Counted from the stretch's first letter, positions 1-9,710 are shown. The stretch is 64,000 bases of DNA from Fallopia convolvulus (GCA_964016875.1 OZ024723.1:10383343-10447342), one strand, 5' to 3'. The notes: generated by a model from the sequence alone, not told the origin. Made by a program: numbers and translations.

Positions 1-802
1 TTTCTGATTCTTCAAACTTCACATCTCTACTTACTACAATCTTATTCTTTTTTGGATCAAACAACCTATAAGCTTTTGAACACTCTTCATAACCAAGTAA
101 GAACATTCTTTTACTTCTGTCCTCTAACTTGGAGAGATGAAGGGTGACATTCTTCACATAAGCAACGCTTCCAAACACCCTTAAATGGTGCACTCCTGGT
201 TGCTTGCCGTGCCAGGCTTCATAGGGAGTCATATCACACACATTTCTAGTTGGTGACCTATTTAGTATATAAACTAATGTCTGAACAGCCTCTCCCCAAA
301 ATTCTGGTGGAACCCCTTTGCTTTTCATCATGCATCTTCCTGTCTCCACCACTGTTTGATTCCTCCTTTCAACCACACCGTTTTGTTGTGGTTTTTAAGG
401 TGTAGTCAGAAATCTCTTTATCCCCTCTTTTTCACAAAATTCCTTAAATGCAGAAGAAGTAAACTCCCCACCCCTGTCAGTTCTAAGAGCTTTTATCTTG
501 GTCTCTTTTTCCAATTCAACTCTAGCTTTGAACTTTATGAACTGACTCAAGGCCTCATCCTTATTTTTCAAGAATTTTATCCACATATATCTTGAAAAAT
601 CGTCAACTAACAAGAGAAAATATTTGTTACCTCCAATTGTTGTTGGGGTAATTGGGCCACATAGATTAGCATGAACCAGTTCAAGTGCTTTGGTTGCTCT
701 GTATGAAGATGCACCAGGAAAGGAGACTCTGTGATGTTTTCCCACTAAGCATCCATCACAGATTTGATTCACTTGTTCAATCCGGGGCAATCCTTTCACC
801 AT
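1..802 (-). pseudogene. copia integrase (partial)
   Basis: The frame from 802 leftwards begins with the last part of the HHCC zinc-binding region (ICDGCLVGKHH) and runs into the rve core. The first catalytic Asp is in LVDDFSRY and the second in RTDRGGEF. After a break near 395 the frame resumes with the segment around the catalytic Glu (NGVVERRN) and the copia downstream block with GYEECSKAYR. Integrase inserts the element cDNA into host DNA. The stop near 395 and the truncation at base 1 make it non-coding as read. Family assignment is secure from motif order. Confidence 0.88.
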
Positions 803-821
803 ATTCTTTTCTGCAAGCTTT

Positions 822-1649
822 TTAAGAGAATGAAAGTTGAGATGACCATACCTGGTGTGCCATAACCAATTGCAAGCTTTTTGACAGTAGACATTCTTGT
901 TTTACAACCCTTAGGTGAAGCACATAGAGTTTGTTTGTCTGTCTTTTTACCTTAGCAACTAACCTTCCACTACTGGAGAATATGCTAAGAATTCTATCTT
1001 CGATAACAGACTTGTTTCCCTTCTGATCTAATTGAACAATACTGATAATATTTGTTTGAAGCTTTGGAATAAAATAGACATCAGTCAAGGGAACATGTTC
1101 ACATGTTATACTTGCAAACAGAATTGTGCCTTTGCCCGAGATATCCACCAATGAGCCATCACCAAACTTCACTCTTCCTGCACAATTTTTGTCAAGAGTT
1201 GAAAACAGATTCTCTTCACCAGACATATGGTTACTGGCGCCTGTATCAAGATACCACTTGGAGAATTCAAGTGAGTCACCATATTCTGTGGCTTTTGTTT
1301 GATACATCAACATCTTGTCTTGGTGCAGATTCTCAACTTTAGCCTTAATCATTAACAAAACGGGTTCTTCATAATCATCCCTTCTCATCATAAAGTTGGC
1401 TTTTTCCTCTTTCTCCTTGGATTCACACTCGGATTTAAAATGCCCCATGTTTCCACATGAAAAGCATTTAATTTTGTTTTTGTCAAACTTTCTATTGGGT
1501 TTCTCATTTGAATCATCCCTTTCTTTCTTCCCTTTACCTTTATACTGGTTGTTTCCATGCCCTTTTTCATTATGTGAATTTCTTTTGTCGTTGGAATTCT
1601 TCTCCTTTCCTTTCTTCTTCTCTTTGGCCCTCCATTCTGCACGAGTCAT
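822..1649 (-). pseudogene. copia gag C-terminus, zinc knuckle and protease
   Basis: A 275-residue open frame starts with a Lys/Arg/Asn-rich stretch and contains a CCHC knuckle (CFSCGNMGHFKSEC, about residues 62-75), which binds element RNA. The retropepsin active site DTGASNHMSG lies at about residue 135, followed by a typical copia protease body (FGDGSLVDISGKG). The frame ends in a divergent tail where the GAG-pre-integrase region should begin, so a frameshift near 830-900 separates it from integrase. Retropepsin cleaves the polyprotein. Confidence 0.9.
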
Positions 1650-1746
1650 CAGTGCAGTTTTCAGATTTCTATCTCCAAAATCATGTAGTCTTTCTTCATG
1701 AGCTTTTAAGGAGCCAATGATCTCATCAATACTTTTGGTTTTGAGA

Positions 1747-2351
1747 TCAGAAAATTCTTCTATCGTGGATGTAATTTGAATGAATTTTTGAAGACGTGGA
1801 TCTTAATAACTTCTTTACCACGAATTCCTCTTCCATTTTATATCCAAGCCCCCTTAACTTGCTCACATTTACATTCAATTTACTGGAGAAATCATCTATG
1901 GAGTCACTTTCTTTCATTCTTAATCCTTCAAATTCCCTTAGTAGAGTTTGAATTCGTACCTCTTTAATTCTCTCTGCCCCTTCATTCATGGGCTTAATCG
2001 AATCCCATGCTTCTTTGGCAGATTTCCTGGCCCCTAATTGCGAAAAGATATCTTCTGAAATTGCTTGATAGATGGCCGTCAATGCAATCCTGTCCTTCTT
2101 TGCATCTACCGGTGGTGTACCTTCAACCGCTTCCCACACACCTTGTGCATTCAAGAACACTAGCATTTTTATTGCCCAAACTGCATAGTTAACTTTTGAC
2201 AACATTGGGTTTTGACCCCCCAGATTTCCCATAAGGGAGCTCCACTGGGTAAATGTTGTATGTTGTTTGGGTATTGGATAGACAATATTCTTTCTCCCTG
2301 TGATCTTTGTCCATCACCAATGATTCCTGATGTTTCTTCATTATTTGTCAT
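1747..2351 (-). pseudogene. copia gag N-terminal part (UBN2-type), frameshifted
   Basis: The 161-residue frame at 2232-1747 has the plant copia gag core: NYAVWAIKM, then GVWEAVEG, AKEAWDSI, LLREFEGLRM and LRGLGYKMEEE. A second frame (2351-2169) beginning MTNNEETSG supplies the usual extreme N-terminus, so a frameshift near 2170-2230 splits the start of gag. Another frameshift near 1790 ends the core early, before the zinc-knuckle frame at 1649. Gag forms the particle in which reverse transcription takes place. Confidence 0.85.
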
Positions 2352-2373
2352 GATTGATCAAGAACAGTGCAAT

Positions 2374-2386
2374 GCTCTGATACCAA
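2374..2386 (-). other. primer binding site, initiator-Met tRNA type
   Basis: On the minus strand this reads TGGTATCAGAGCA, the usual copia primer site complementary to the 3' end of initiator tRNA-Met. It lies 2 bases inside the LTR edge at 2389 and fixes the element's orientation. Confidence 0.93.
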
Positions 2387-2388
2387 AT

Positions 2389-2643
2389 GTAGTTCTAGAT
2401 TCAATCAATTTATATGGAAATCTCACTCAGAAAGGATACTGTCAACAAACACACTTTTATTACTTTTTATTCATGTGTTGATTGGTCTTTCAGAATACAA
2501 ACTTGTTACATATATATACTAGACACTGACAACTGCCACAAACTGCCTTTTATGACAGTTACAACCATAATATAGTTACTTACTTTCTGTCTACGTTTTT
2601 ACATACATATTAGTAGATAAAACAATAATTAACTACTATAACA
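2389..2643 (-). repeat. 5' LTR of the left copia element
   Basis: This 255-bp segment begins TGTAGTTCTAG and ends ACTATAACA on the plus strand, so on the minus strand it starts TGTTATAGTAG and ends in ACA, with the TG...CA inverted ends of an LTR. A TATATATA promoter box lies at about 2511-2518 in minus-strand sense. The partner LTR is outside the window. Confidence 0.82.
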
Positions 2644-3020
2644 GACCAAGCTTATAATCTATCAGTGCCCTGATGCATCCCTTACGACGGGTTTATTCGT
2701 TTCCTTTTTAGGGTTTTAGTTTCTAAAACCGGGAAGCTTATCTTATGCCCTTAGGGCATAGGTCAGAAAGATCGAATATTCTAATACCAGAATTATAGAC
2801 TACCTGAGATCGATACAGACTTCACCTATTAATTACATGTACGTATGTACGTACCTATGGTCGGTGAAGGTACAGAATGGGCAAGTGCATGAACGTACTG
2901 ACAGTCTGACACCTTCATTCAATCACACTTTTAACAATAAGCAAACGGATCATCATGGAAGGAAATCTGCAGAGCATATCTAGTTTTGTCTGAAATCTGG
3001 CACAGCCTGGCATCTAATTA
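2644..3020. other. intergenic stretch with a TATGCCCTTAGGGCATA palindrome
   Basis: No gene is visible. A GC-balanced segment (about 2700-2790) has a near-perfect palindrome around 2743-2761. It resembles sequence around 50230-50260 and 50600-50665 (TAGGGCATAAG with nearby TTTTAG), so it may be one end of a dispersed repeat. The rest looks like ordinary AT-rich DNA. Confidence 0.35.
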
Positions 3021-3032
3021 GCTGGCATGGCT

Positions 3033-3056
3033 ATGTATATATATATATATATATAA
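3033..3056 (+). promoter_or_regulatory. TATA box region for the 52-codon ORF
   Basis: A (TA)n run ending TATATATAAGC lies about 115-135 bases before the start codon at 3169, a normal plant spacing if the 5' leader is about 85-100 nt. The leader between them is AC-rich (CAAAAGACAAAGCGAAACC), like many plant 5' leaders. The run could equally be a plain microsatellite. Confidence 0.45.
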
Positions 3057-3168
3057 GCAACTTCTTATGGTGTGCAAGCAAATGAGATAAACTTTCAAAA
3101 GACAAAGCGAAACCTCAGAAGCTAGATCAGATCAAATCAAAAGAGTATCATTTTGATCGAGTTCAACC

Positions 3169-3327
3169 ATGGATGCCAAGATTCATCATGGTCCAGCAGC
3201 AGTTTCGTTTTCGAGAGGGCTCGGAGGAAGAAGGGTGGTTCCAAAGAGAGGGCAGATAAAGTCGAGGATAGCGAAAAAGGCCATCAGTTCGATTGTTAAT
3301 GTACTTTCTAAAGCCTCGTTGAACTGA
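3169..3327 (+). CDS. small basic protein, 52 aa, PKRGQ motif
   Basis: A short ORF starts at an ATG in strong context (CAACCATGG) and ends TGA at 3325-3327. The product is very basic. Its middle reads GLGGRRVVPKRGQIKSRIAK and it ends in a short hydrophobic stretch (AISSIVNVLSKASLN). No signal peptide or membrane helix is evident. The PKRGQ(I/V)K core recalls a class of very short uncharacterised plant proteins, but this is from memory and I assign no function. Support for a real gene is the TATA-like run about 115 bases upstream, the AC-rich leader, the start context and codon-like composition compared with the AT-rich flanks. No intron is seen. It could be a chance ORF. Confidence 0.55.
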   Translation: MDAKIHHGPAAVSFSRGLGGRRVVPKRGQIKSRIAKKAISSIVNVLSKASLN

Positions 3328-4440
3328 GAAGCAATGGTTTCAACAGGAGAAGGTTTGAGTACGAATGAGGAAAAGAGAAGCTAAAATTAATGTAGTATTA
3401 CTGTATTAGGTAGGAGTCGCGCCGCGCGCAAGATTGTAGTGACTGTATTAGGTTTGAGTATGAATGACTTGCATACTATTTATCATAGTTTCACATGTGG
3501 GAACCTTTTTGTCTTACTTATTCCTTGAATTAGTGTTGACTTCACTCTTAAGTTCCTAACTAAAACCATGAATGCCTAAATGCAAGAACGTACATTAAGG
3601 TTCTTTTTAGGTATGTGAAATCAATAAGTTAGAGTTACACTAAACCTAGAATAACGTGTTAAGTTAACCACTCAAAACAGAATGCAGGTTCAGATTATGC
3701 TATCTTTCAACAAAAATCTGAGGATACAACTCCAACAAATTTTCAAGAATAAAATCCTAACAAATTCAATTTCTCTTCCCCTTTACATCATGTACTCATA
3801 CAGATACAGTTGCTTTATATCAAGATTGGTGGGCTTAGAAGAGGACTAGGATGGAGGATGTAACTTCTGGGTAGGATCCTTAAAGATGGTTGGTTGCACA
3901 CGTGATAATAAAAAAACAAGTAACAAGGCATAGAGATATAGGTGCATGAATGCGGTGATTCAGGATAATCCCAGGCCCATCCAATAATTCATTTCAACAA
4001 ATCCAACCTTATTTTTGTCCCAATTGGGTTTACAGCAAGAATCCCATTACAGCCTAGCATAGAAACAGCTTAGAGCATCTACCAAAAAAAAAGAAACAGC
4101 TTAAAGCACAAATTATAATATCAGATGAGTCAGAATAGCATAGACAATATCCAGATCTGTAATTTAAAGAAAGACGGCCAGTGTTGCTATTCTTGACTTT
4201 ATAAGCTTGACCCATCACAAATGAACGTAAGAATCATTAGCAATTGTTGTGTACTTGTACAAAAATCCTCAATCTGGAGTATACTGCAGTACGTTTAATG
4301 CACAAACTGCAGGAAACTTACCATTCAAGAGGCTCATAATAGAAACCAGTTCTTCACAGTGTGTAAATAAATATCCTAAAGACTTTACTTCTAAAGTCGA
4401 GAATCTAAATCTTATTCTAATTCTACAAGATCAATAGAGA
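3328..4440. other. intergenic / probable UTRs
   Basis: This stretch contains the presumed 3' UTR of the small ORF and the downstream side of the PPR gene, whose stop is at 4441 on the minus strand. I see no other ORF with coding character and no repeat with clear ends. Composition is AT-rich with short A-runs. Confidence 0.5.
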
Positions 4441-6879
4441 TTACACATCCGCAAAATAAAACTCATCTTCTTCAGGAGGCAGCATTTGTTTGCTCAAAGA
4501 TTTTAGATTTGAATAAATAGATACAGCATCTGGATGAGAAGTGTCGTCAGCTAAAAAGTAAAACGTTGAACCTTCAATTTCGGTCCAGCTAAATCCTGGC
4601 TCCTTGCATATATTTTTCTCTTTCATCACCTTCCTCAATCTTCCCACATCATCCCACTTTCCAGCTTTTGCATAGAGGCTCAATAGAAGCACATATGCCG
4701 AGTCGTTCTCTGGCTGAAGCTTAAGGAGTTCTGTAGCAGCAATTCTGCCCAGATCAAGATCATTGAAAATGTTGCAGGATGATAGAAGACTCTGCCAGAC
4801 GTGGGCATCCGGGCTCATAGGCATTTGGTCAATTGTTTTCTTTGCTTCTTCCAAGAGGCCAAATCGGCCAAGCAAGTCAATAACACAAGAGAAGTGTTCT
4901 AAACAAGGAATCACACCATGAAGTTCAAACATAGAGTGCAAGTGGGTACTTGCCTCGATTAGGAGCCCGGCATGACAGCATGAATTAAGAATTCCAAGAT
5001 AAGTTATCTCGTCGGGTTTTATACCCAATTCAGTCATGTATTTGAATAGCTCAAGGGCTTTATGATGGTGGCTATGCTGAGCATACCCATTTATCATGGC
5101 ATTCCAAGCAGCCAAATTATCTTTGGATACACTTGTAAATGCCTCTTCTGCATCAGCTATGTTCCCACATTTGAAGTAAACATCAACGAGAGCACTTTGA
5201 AAAAAGCTACTGCCTCCAAATCCGGATTTCAGAGCCAAACAATGAATGGCCTTTCCTTGTCCTAAATTTGTCAAGTTTGTACAAGCTTTCAAGGCTAGAC
5301 TATAGCTAACACCATCCATTTCCATTTCAAGTGACGAGCTCTGTGTGCGTTTGAATAATACTAGGGCATCAGTAGATGAACCTCCATCGAGAATTGTAGA
5401 AGCCATCATGTGAAAAATCCCCACATTCATCTCAGTTACGTCATCAAACAACTTCATTGCTCCATCCAAACTGTTACATCTACCATATGCAGTAACCAAA
5501 GCAGAAAACACTGAATCATCTGATTTCAATCCGCATTTTTCTATGTACGAATGTATTTGCCTAACTAAGGGAGAGAATTTTGAGCTTGATAAAGCTCCAA
5601 GAATGCTAGCTAAAGTATATTTGTCAGGGTCTACATAGTGCTTACCCATTTTCAAGAATGTGTCAATGGCTGAACTAATGAGTCCATTCTGAGAATAGCC
5701 ACCGATCAAAGAATTCCATGAAACGCGATCACGGAATACTAACTCATCAAAGACAAGACTGGCGTCGCCCATCTCTCTACACTTCCCATACATTGAAATC
5801 AAGGTATTAATAACTGAGGTAATCATCAAAAATCCCATCTTGTGACAAAGAGAATGCACCTGTTTTGCAGTCTCTAGCAGAGTTGGATCCTCAACTGCTG
5901 AAAACACATTGACCATGGTAAGCTCATTAATTTCCACACAGTTTGAATGCATAGTTCTGAAAACTCCGAAAGCTTCCATATCATTCAGCGATGCACCAAT
6001 CCGCACAGTCCATGAGACAACATCTGGTTCGGTAATTTCATCAAACACCTTACACGCATCCAATTTGCTCCCGAATCTGCAATACATACTCATCAAAGCA
6101 TTACTCAAATGAACCGAAGATCCACCCAACAATCCCATCTTCAACGAAACCCCATGAATTTGTTCTCCTTCCTTGACATCTTCCCATAAAGCACCAAGAA
6201 AGCTAGTGATACTAAACTCATTCAATTCCAACCCCAGTCGCCTCATCCCTGCAAAAACCTCTCTACTAATCACAAAATCCCCATTCCAAACACAAGCATT
6301 AATCATGGCGGTGCACACCACATCATCCACAAGAGAACACTCATTGTAACACTTCCAAGCAGAATCCAAACGCCCACACCTCGCATACTTCTGAACAAGC
6401 CCGCTAACCAAGAACCCGTTCGAACTAAACCCGAATCTGATACAAGCTCCATGGGCAACTACAATGTCAGCCTCCACTTGGCACGATTTGACCAGGGAAC
6501 TCAGAGTGTACTCGCTGGGTCTAAGTCCAGTGCAGAGCAAGCTGCTATACAGAGCAAAAGCAGAGGATGTCTGATGAAATTGGGCGTACCCGGAAAGAAG
6601 GGCGGTGAAGGCGACGGTATCGGGATCCATGGTGTCGAGGAGGAAGCGAAGGGAGCGGCGGAAGTCGCCGGACTTGGAGAAGTGGGTGATGAGAGACGTG
6701 GCGAGGTGGGCGGTGAGGCCATGGCCGGATTTGAGAAAGAGAGCATAAGCTTGGTCGGTAATAACGGTGGACGAGAGAGGAAGGGAGCGTTTGAGAGCTT
6801 CTGGATGGTGGCTTCTGGCGATGAGGTGTTTGATCGCTTGGAGAGGAGCAAGTGTTGTGATGGAGATTACCTTCTTCAT
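4441..6879 (-). CDS. pentatricopeptide repeat protein, PLS class with E/E+ end, 812 aa
   Basis: An uninterrupted 812-codon frame without introns, usual for plant PPR genes. After a short N-terminal region that may be an organelle targeting peptide (MKKVISITTLAP...), tandem repeats of about 31-36 residues run to about residue 690, with typical units such as VVCTAMINACVWNGD, VSWNSLIGGYSQNG, AAWNAMINGYAQHS and GIKPDEITYLGILNSC. The C-terminus has an E-type block (PDAHVWQSLLSSC...) and an E+-like end (PGFSWTEIEGSTFYF...TSHPDA), but no DYW deaminase. Family knowledge: PLS/E proteins bind organelle RNA and are commonly C-to-U editing specificity factors that recruit a DYW partner in trans. Which organelle and which site cannot be told. 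The start at 6879 gives full length; an upstream out-of-frame ATG lies at 6919. No break is seen, so this is the best intact host gene here. Confidence 0.93.
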   Translation of the reverse strand: MKKVISITTLAPLQAIKHLIARSHHPEALKRSLPLSSTVITDQAYALFLKSGHGLTAHLATSLITHFSKSGDFRRSLRFLLDTMDPDTVAFTALLSGYAQFHQTSSAFALYSSLLCTGLRPSEYTLSSLVKSCQVEADIVVAHGACIRFGFSSNGFLVSGLVQKYARCGRLDSAWKCYNECSLVDDVVCTAMINACVWNGDFVISREVFAGMRRLGLELNEFSITSFLGALWEDVKEGEQIHGVSLKMGLLGGSSVHLSNALMSMYCRFGSKLDACKVFDEITEPDVVSWTVRIGASLNDMEAFGVFRTMHSNCVEINELTMVNVFSAVEDPTLLETAKQVHSLCHKMGFLMITSVINTLISMYGKCREMGDASLVFDELVFRDRVSWNSLIGGYSQNGLISSAIDTFLKMGKHYVDPDKYTLASILGALSSSKFSPLVRQIHSYIEKCGLKSDDSVFSALVTAYGRCNSLDGAMKLFDDVTEMNVGIFHMMASTILDGGSSTDALVLFKRTQSSSLEMEMDGVSYSLALKACTNLTNLGQGKAIHCLALKSGFGGSSFFQSALVDVYFKCGNIADAEEAFTSVSKDNLAAWNAMINGYAQHSHHHKALELFKYMTELGIKPDEITYLGILNSCCHAGLLIEASTHLHSMFELHGVIPCLEHFSCVIDLLGRFGLLEEAKKTIDQMPMSPDAHVWQSLLSSCNIFNDLDLGRIAATELLKLQPENDSAYVLLLSLYAKAGKWDDVGRLRKVMKEKNICKEPGFSWTEIEGSTFYFLADDTSHPDAVSIYSNLKSLSKQMLPPEEDEFYFADV

Positions 6880-7673
6880 GTGATGTTCGCAGATATGAAA
6901 TATCCGAACAGCATTTCATTTACAGCAACAGACGAACAAAAGTAGCACCATATCAATTCACTACATCTCAAGGTATTGTAGTTTTCGATCGTGTTTCAAT
7001 TTCAAATAAAATCTCTCAGAAAATGAGTTCTCAATTTAAAAATAATCCAATACCAAGTGAAATAAAAAAAATCAATGTTAACTTAGCTCCGGATAACCAA
7101 CAAGCAGCGAGCGTAGTGGGAAGGGTTACGTTTCCCTTCGCTGAGGTCGAGTGTTCAAAATATTTCTAGACAAATCAAGTAATCGACAAGTATCAAGTAT
7201 GAATTAATAAATTATCAACCTTCCAACCTCGTTTAAATGTTTATTTTTTGTTCAATAAATATATTGCAAATTTTTAAGTCATTAAGCAGCAATATTCATG
7301 CGTCGGACATAATAGATTACTTGAGTTATTTTGTCATAAAAATAGCATAATAAGCATATGCCTTCAATTCTAAATAATAAAATACTAGGCAATATAAATA
7401 TAATTCAAGAAAAAATTGGTAATAATAATGTACGCTAGTTAGCTTAAAATAATGTATTTGAAGGATAGATTTATAGGTAAATACTAGTTTTTGGATATTT
7501 AGTTGAAACCTTTTAATTCTATTTTAAATAATATTGTATACTGTTTTGTATTATGATTTTTTTTATGTTAAATTGAATTATGATATTTGACTATTTGTGC
7601 TTGGGGTGACTTTTACTCTTACCAAATGTTCGATTAGAAATAGCATAAAGGACAAAATAAATGGACTTGATAA

Positions 7674-7800
7674 AAATGGGCCTAATTTAAGATTAGGGTA
7701 ATTGGGTAAAGCCCATTTCTCCTTTTTCCGGTCAAGGAGCCCATTCCTTCAACTTTCCTTATTCGTTAATAAAGGTAAGCCGCCGCCAGTTACCTTCTCC
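7674..7800 (+). promoter_or_regulatory. cluster of TGGGCC/GCCCA (site II-like) motifs
   Basis: ATGGGCCTAA (about 7676), AAGCCCATT (about 7713) and GAGCCCATT (about 7738) occur within 75 bases, just before a CT/CCG-rich stretch that looks like a 5' leader (from about 7780). In plants such site II-type motifs cluster in proximal promoters of ribosomal and organelle-protein genes. No ORF follows, so this may be a captured promoter fragment within the insertion. Confidence 0.3.
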
Positions 7801-8015
7801 GACCGATAGTCCGACTCCAATCTCCGGTTCTCCTCAGCCTCCTCCAATCTAGCCTCCTTCTCCGACTTCAATATTCGGCGCTCAGCCTCCACCCTTCCCT
7901 AACCGGCTGCCCCTCACTGACGAACTTTTGCCCCTTACCGCCCCTTTCCACCGCTACTGTGTCTCTATTCTACACTACTTACTCCGGTGAACCGGGGGGG
8001 GGGGGGGGAGAGAGC

Positions 8016-8094
8016 TGGCCGTCGTGAGACTCGAACTCCAGACGTAGGCGTTTGATTAAGCAAAGCTTCTCTGCTGAACTAGGGTGGCAATGAC
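8016..8094 (-). repeat. tRNA-derived SINE-like head (A and B boxes)
   Basis: On the minus strand a pol III A-box-like word TAGTTCAGCAGA (8081-8070) is followed 31 bases later by a B-box-like GAGTTCGAGTCTC (8038-8026), the spacing of tRNA genes and tRNA-derived SINEs. It does not fold as a complete tRNA that I can see. A 13-base run of G at 7997-8009 lies just past it. Confidence 0.5.
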
Positions 8095-8120
8095 AAAAAA
8101 AAAAACTTAGCTCCGGATAA

Positions 8121-8966
8121 AACTCCAAGTTCTGAAAGTTTTACATCTATTTCTTTCAACATTACTTGCATATTGTTAGCTCCTTAGTCATTATAGCTGT
8201 GAAGGCCTTTTTTTATTCAGGCTATTTATCTTTTATAACTTTAGTTCCGAAAAACACAAATCGATTAACAATTGGTCATTTTCGATCCATAAGTCTATGC
8301 AACACAATTTATAAATTTCTTTGGGATGCTATAATGATAACTTAATTTCTACTTTAAAATCAAACTATAATGGTGATATTCTTTGTTTTCTTTGGTGGTA
8401 TATATAGAATCATAGAAATGTTATATATAACCTTTAATCACTCAACATTGGCCTCTAATTTATTACCTAACGGGTTGGTGTTGAGAGAGCATACCTTGTG
8501 GGTATCAGCTCAGGTTAAGTAAAATATACATGGCGAATATCAGTTACCAGTTACAAAGACTTGTTTGTCCGGATTAAGATATAAACAAATGATAAAGTGA
8601 GTTACACAATTGCAATGTCTACCTATACAAATCCTTTTTTTTATGTAGAAACTTGAATGCAAAGGATAATAGATAAAGAATCTGACTTTGCAATAATATG
8701 ATGTGCATTAAGAGAACGAGCGAACTTCAAATTGAAGAGGAGTGCTTGTGCTTTAGCTATGTTCGGAGCCTAAGAAGCGGCCACACATTTCACATCAGCA
8801 ACAATAAGGAATCCATACAAGTCAAGCAAGACAATACCAAGACTGATATCAAAACAATTAGTTTTGTCTCACATACGATTAATTATGATGCACAAACAAT
8901 CAAACATATATTAATGCATACAATTTCGATACACATTCGGCCATTTTTTATGCACAAACAATAGGT
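8121..8966. other. AT-rich intergenic DNA
   Basis: No gene or bounded repeat is supported. An 88-codon open frame at 8698-8964 has no recognisable domain and a composition like the surrounding DNA; I treat it as chance. Confidence 0.45.
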
Positions 8967-9060
8967 TTTTGATGCACAAAATCACAGTTTTGATGCACAA
9001 AATCACAATTTTGATGCACAAAATCATATTTTTATTAACAAAATCACAGTTTTGATTACC
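8967..9060. repeat. 21-22 bp tandem repeat, about 4 units
   Basis: The unit TTTTGATGCACAAAATCACAG is repeated at about 8967, 8988, 9009 and, diverged, 9031, with a fifth partial unit at 9050. Each unit contains the near-palindrome TTTTGATGCACAAAAT. No coding role is visible. Confidence 0.75.
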
Positions 9061-9287
9061 AATTTGGGCACGCACCCTATATTCGTTTTTTCCAAAAATA
9101 CACGAATAATCCGCAAAAAAAATTTGCAGTGCTGTTTTTTCCCCTTTTTAAGTGAAACGATTAGCGTCATTGATGTTTCTCTATTCAACAACTCTTATTT
9201 TTTCTTTTTTCTTACCTAAGTGTTCATTCTCACCTAATTCGAAGCATAAATATGTACCTAAAAGATTGGTAGTTGCTGCACATAAAA

Positions 9288-9414
9288 AATATTAAGAGCA
9301 TTCTCAACGAAAATAGATGAAACTTCTTTTTGCATGCATCACACACCTGAAAGGTTCTGTGGTGGTCGATACCCTTTCAGGTGCGTAAATGGCGTAAATA
9401 TTAAGAGCATTCTC
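9288..9414. repeat. 18-bp direct repeats around a 91-bp hairpin segment
   Basis: AATATTAAGAGCATTCTC is present at 9288-9305 and again at 9397-9414. The 91 bases between carry an inverted pair CACCTGAAAGG / CCTTTCAGGTG (about 9345-9382). It looks like a small insertion with a long duplication, or a local tandem duplication. Confidence 0.55.
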
Positions 9415-9700
9415 TTGTAAGTTGTAAGAAGAGTAAATGATTTGCACATGGAAATTTCTTCCGCCCATTAATGACATTCTGTTGCCACATTATCGATCTG
9501 GTTGCAGAACCCTTTTTTTTTTTTTTCTATGGGGAAAGCCTCAATTTATTGCATATGGTGCGCACATCAAGAAATGGTATGGGTCTGTATTACGATTGGA
9601 ATATGTTTTAATTGAGATGATGAGATCTTATAATTTCAGTTGACCGGAAATTTTGTGGTCATGCGTGTAACAGTCTAATATATAAGTCTAAAGAAATTAT
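9415..9700. other. intergenic DNA left of the Mutator-like element
   Basis: No gene is seen. A 40-bp block around 9570-9605 (GAAATGGTATGGGTCTG...) recurs with few changes at 11165-11202 on the other side of the Mutator-like element, as does a CTTCTGCCCATTAAT-like block (9458, 11337). The host DNA therefore held a local duplication of about 150 bp or more. Confidence 0.4.
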
Positions 9701-9710
9701 AATCCAAAAT

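Larger units (their letters stand above)
1..2643 (-). mobile_element. Ty1/copia retrotransposon, 5' part, cut by the window edge
   Basis: Reading leftwards from 2643 there are a 5' LTR, an initiator-Met-type primer site, gag, a CCHC zinc knuckle, an aspartic protease (DTGASNHMSG) and integrase, which is the Ty1/copia gene order. Reverse transcriptase, RNase H and the 3' LTR would lie left of position 1. Gag is broken by frameshifts and several frames carry stops, so this copy is inactive as it stands. The target duplication cannot be checked because only one end is visible; the 5 bases outside the LTR are GACCA (2644-2648). Confidence 0.93.
7080..8120 (+). mobile_element. retroposon-like insertion with 17-bp TSD and poly(A) end
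   Basis: The 17-mer AACTTAGCTCCGGATAA occurs exactly at 7080-7096 and 8104-8120. The second copy is directly preceded by an A-run (about 8095-8103). Long, variable target duplications plus a 3' poly(A) are the signature of target-primed insertion of a LINE, SINE or processed RNA. The 1007-bp insert starts with a tRNA-like stretch (GCGAGCGTAGTGGG ... GAGGTCGAGTGTTCAA, 7107-7158). It continues AT-rich, then becomes gene-like and GC-richer (7780-8000), and ends with a second tRNA-like unit on the opposite strand. No reverse transcriptase is encoded. It could be a long composite SINE or a retrocopied host transcript. Confidence 0.6.

Noticed and set aside
6451..6945. 164-codon plus-strand frame over the PPR 5' part
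   Set aside because: Mirror of the PPR coding strand; no domain, composition follows the PPR gene.
8020..8094. Functional tRNA gene
   Set aside because: A and B boxes are present, but a cloverleaf with acceptor stem could not be formed by eye; more likely a SINE head.
9437..9643. 68-codon ORF between repeats
   Set aside because: No domain, contains a T-run-coded Phe tract, AT-rich like the flanks.
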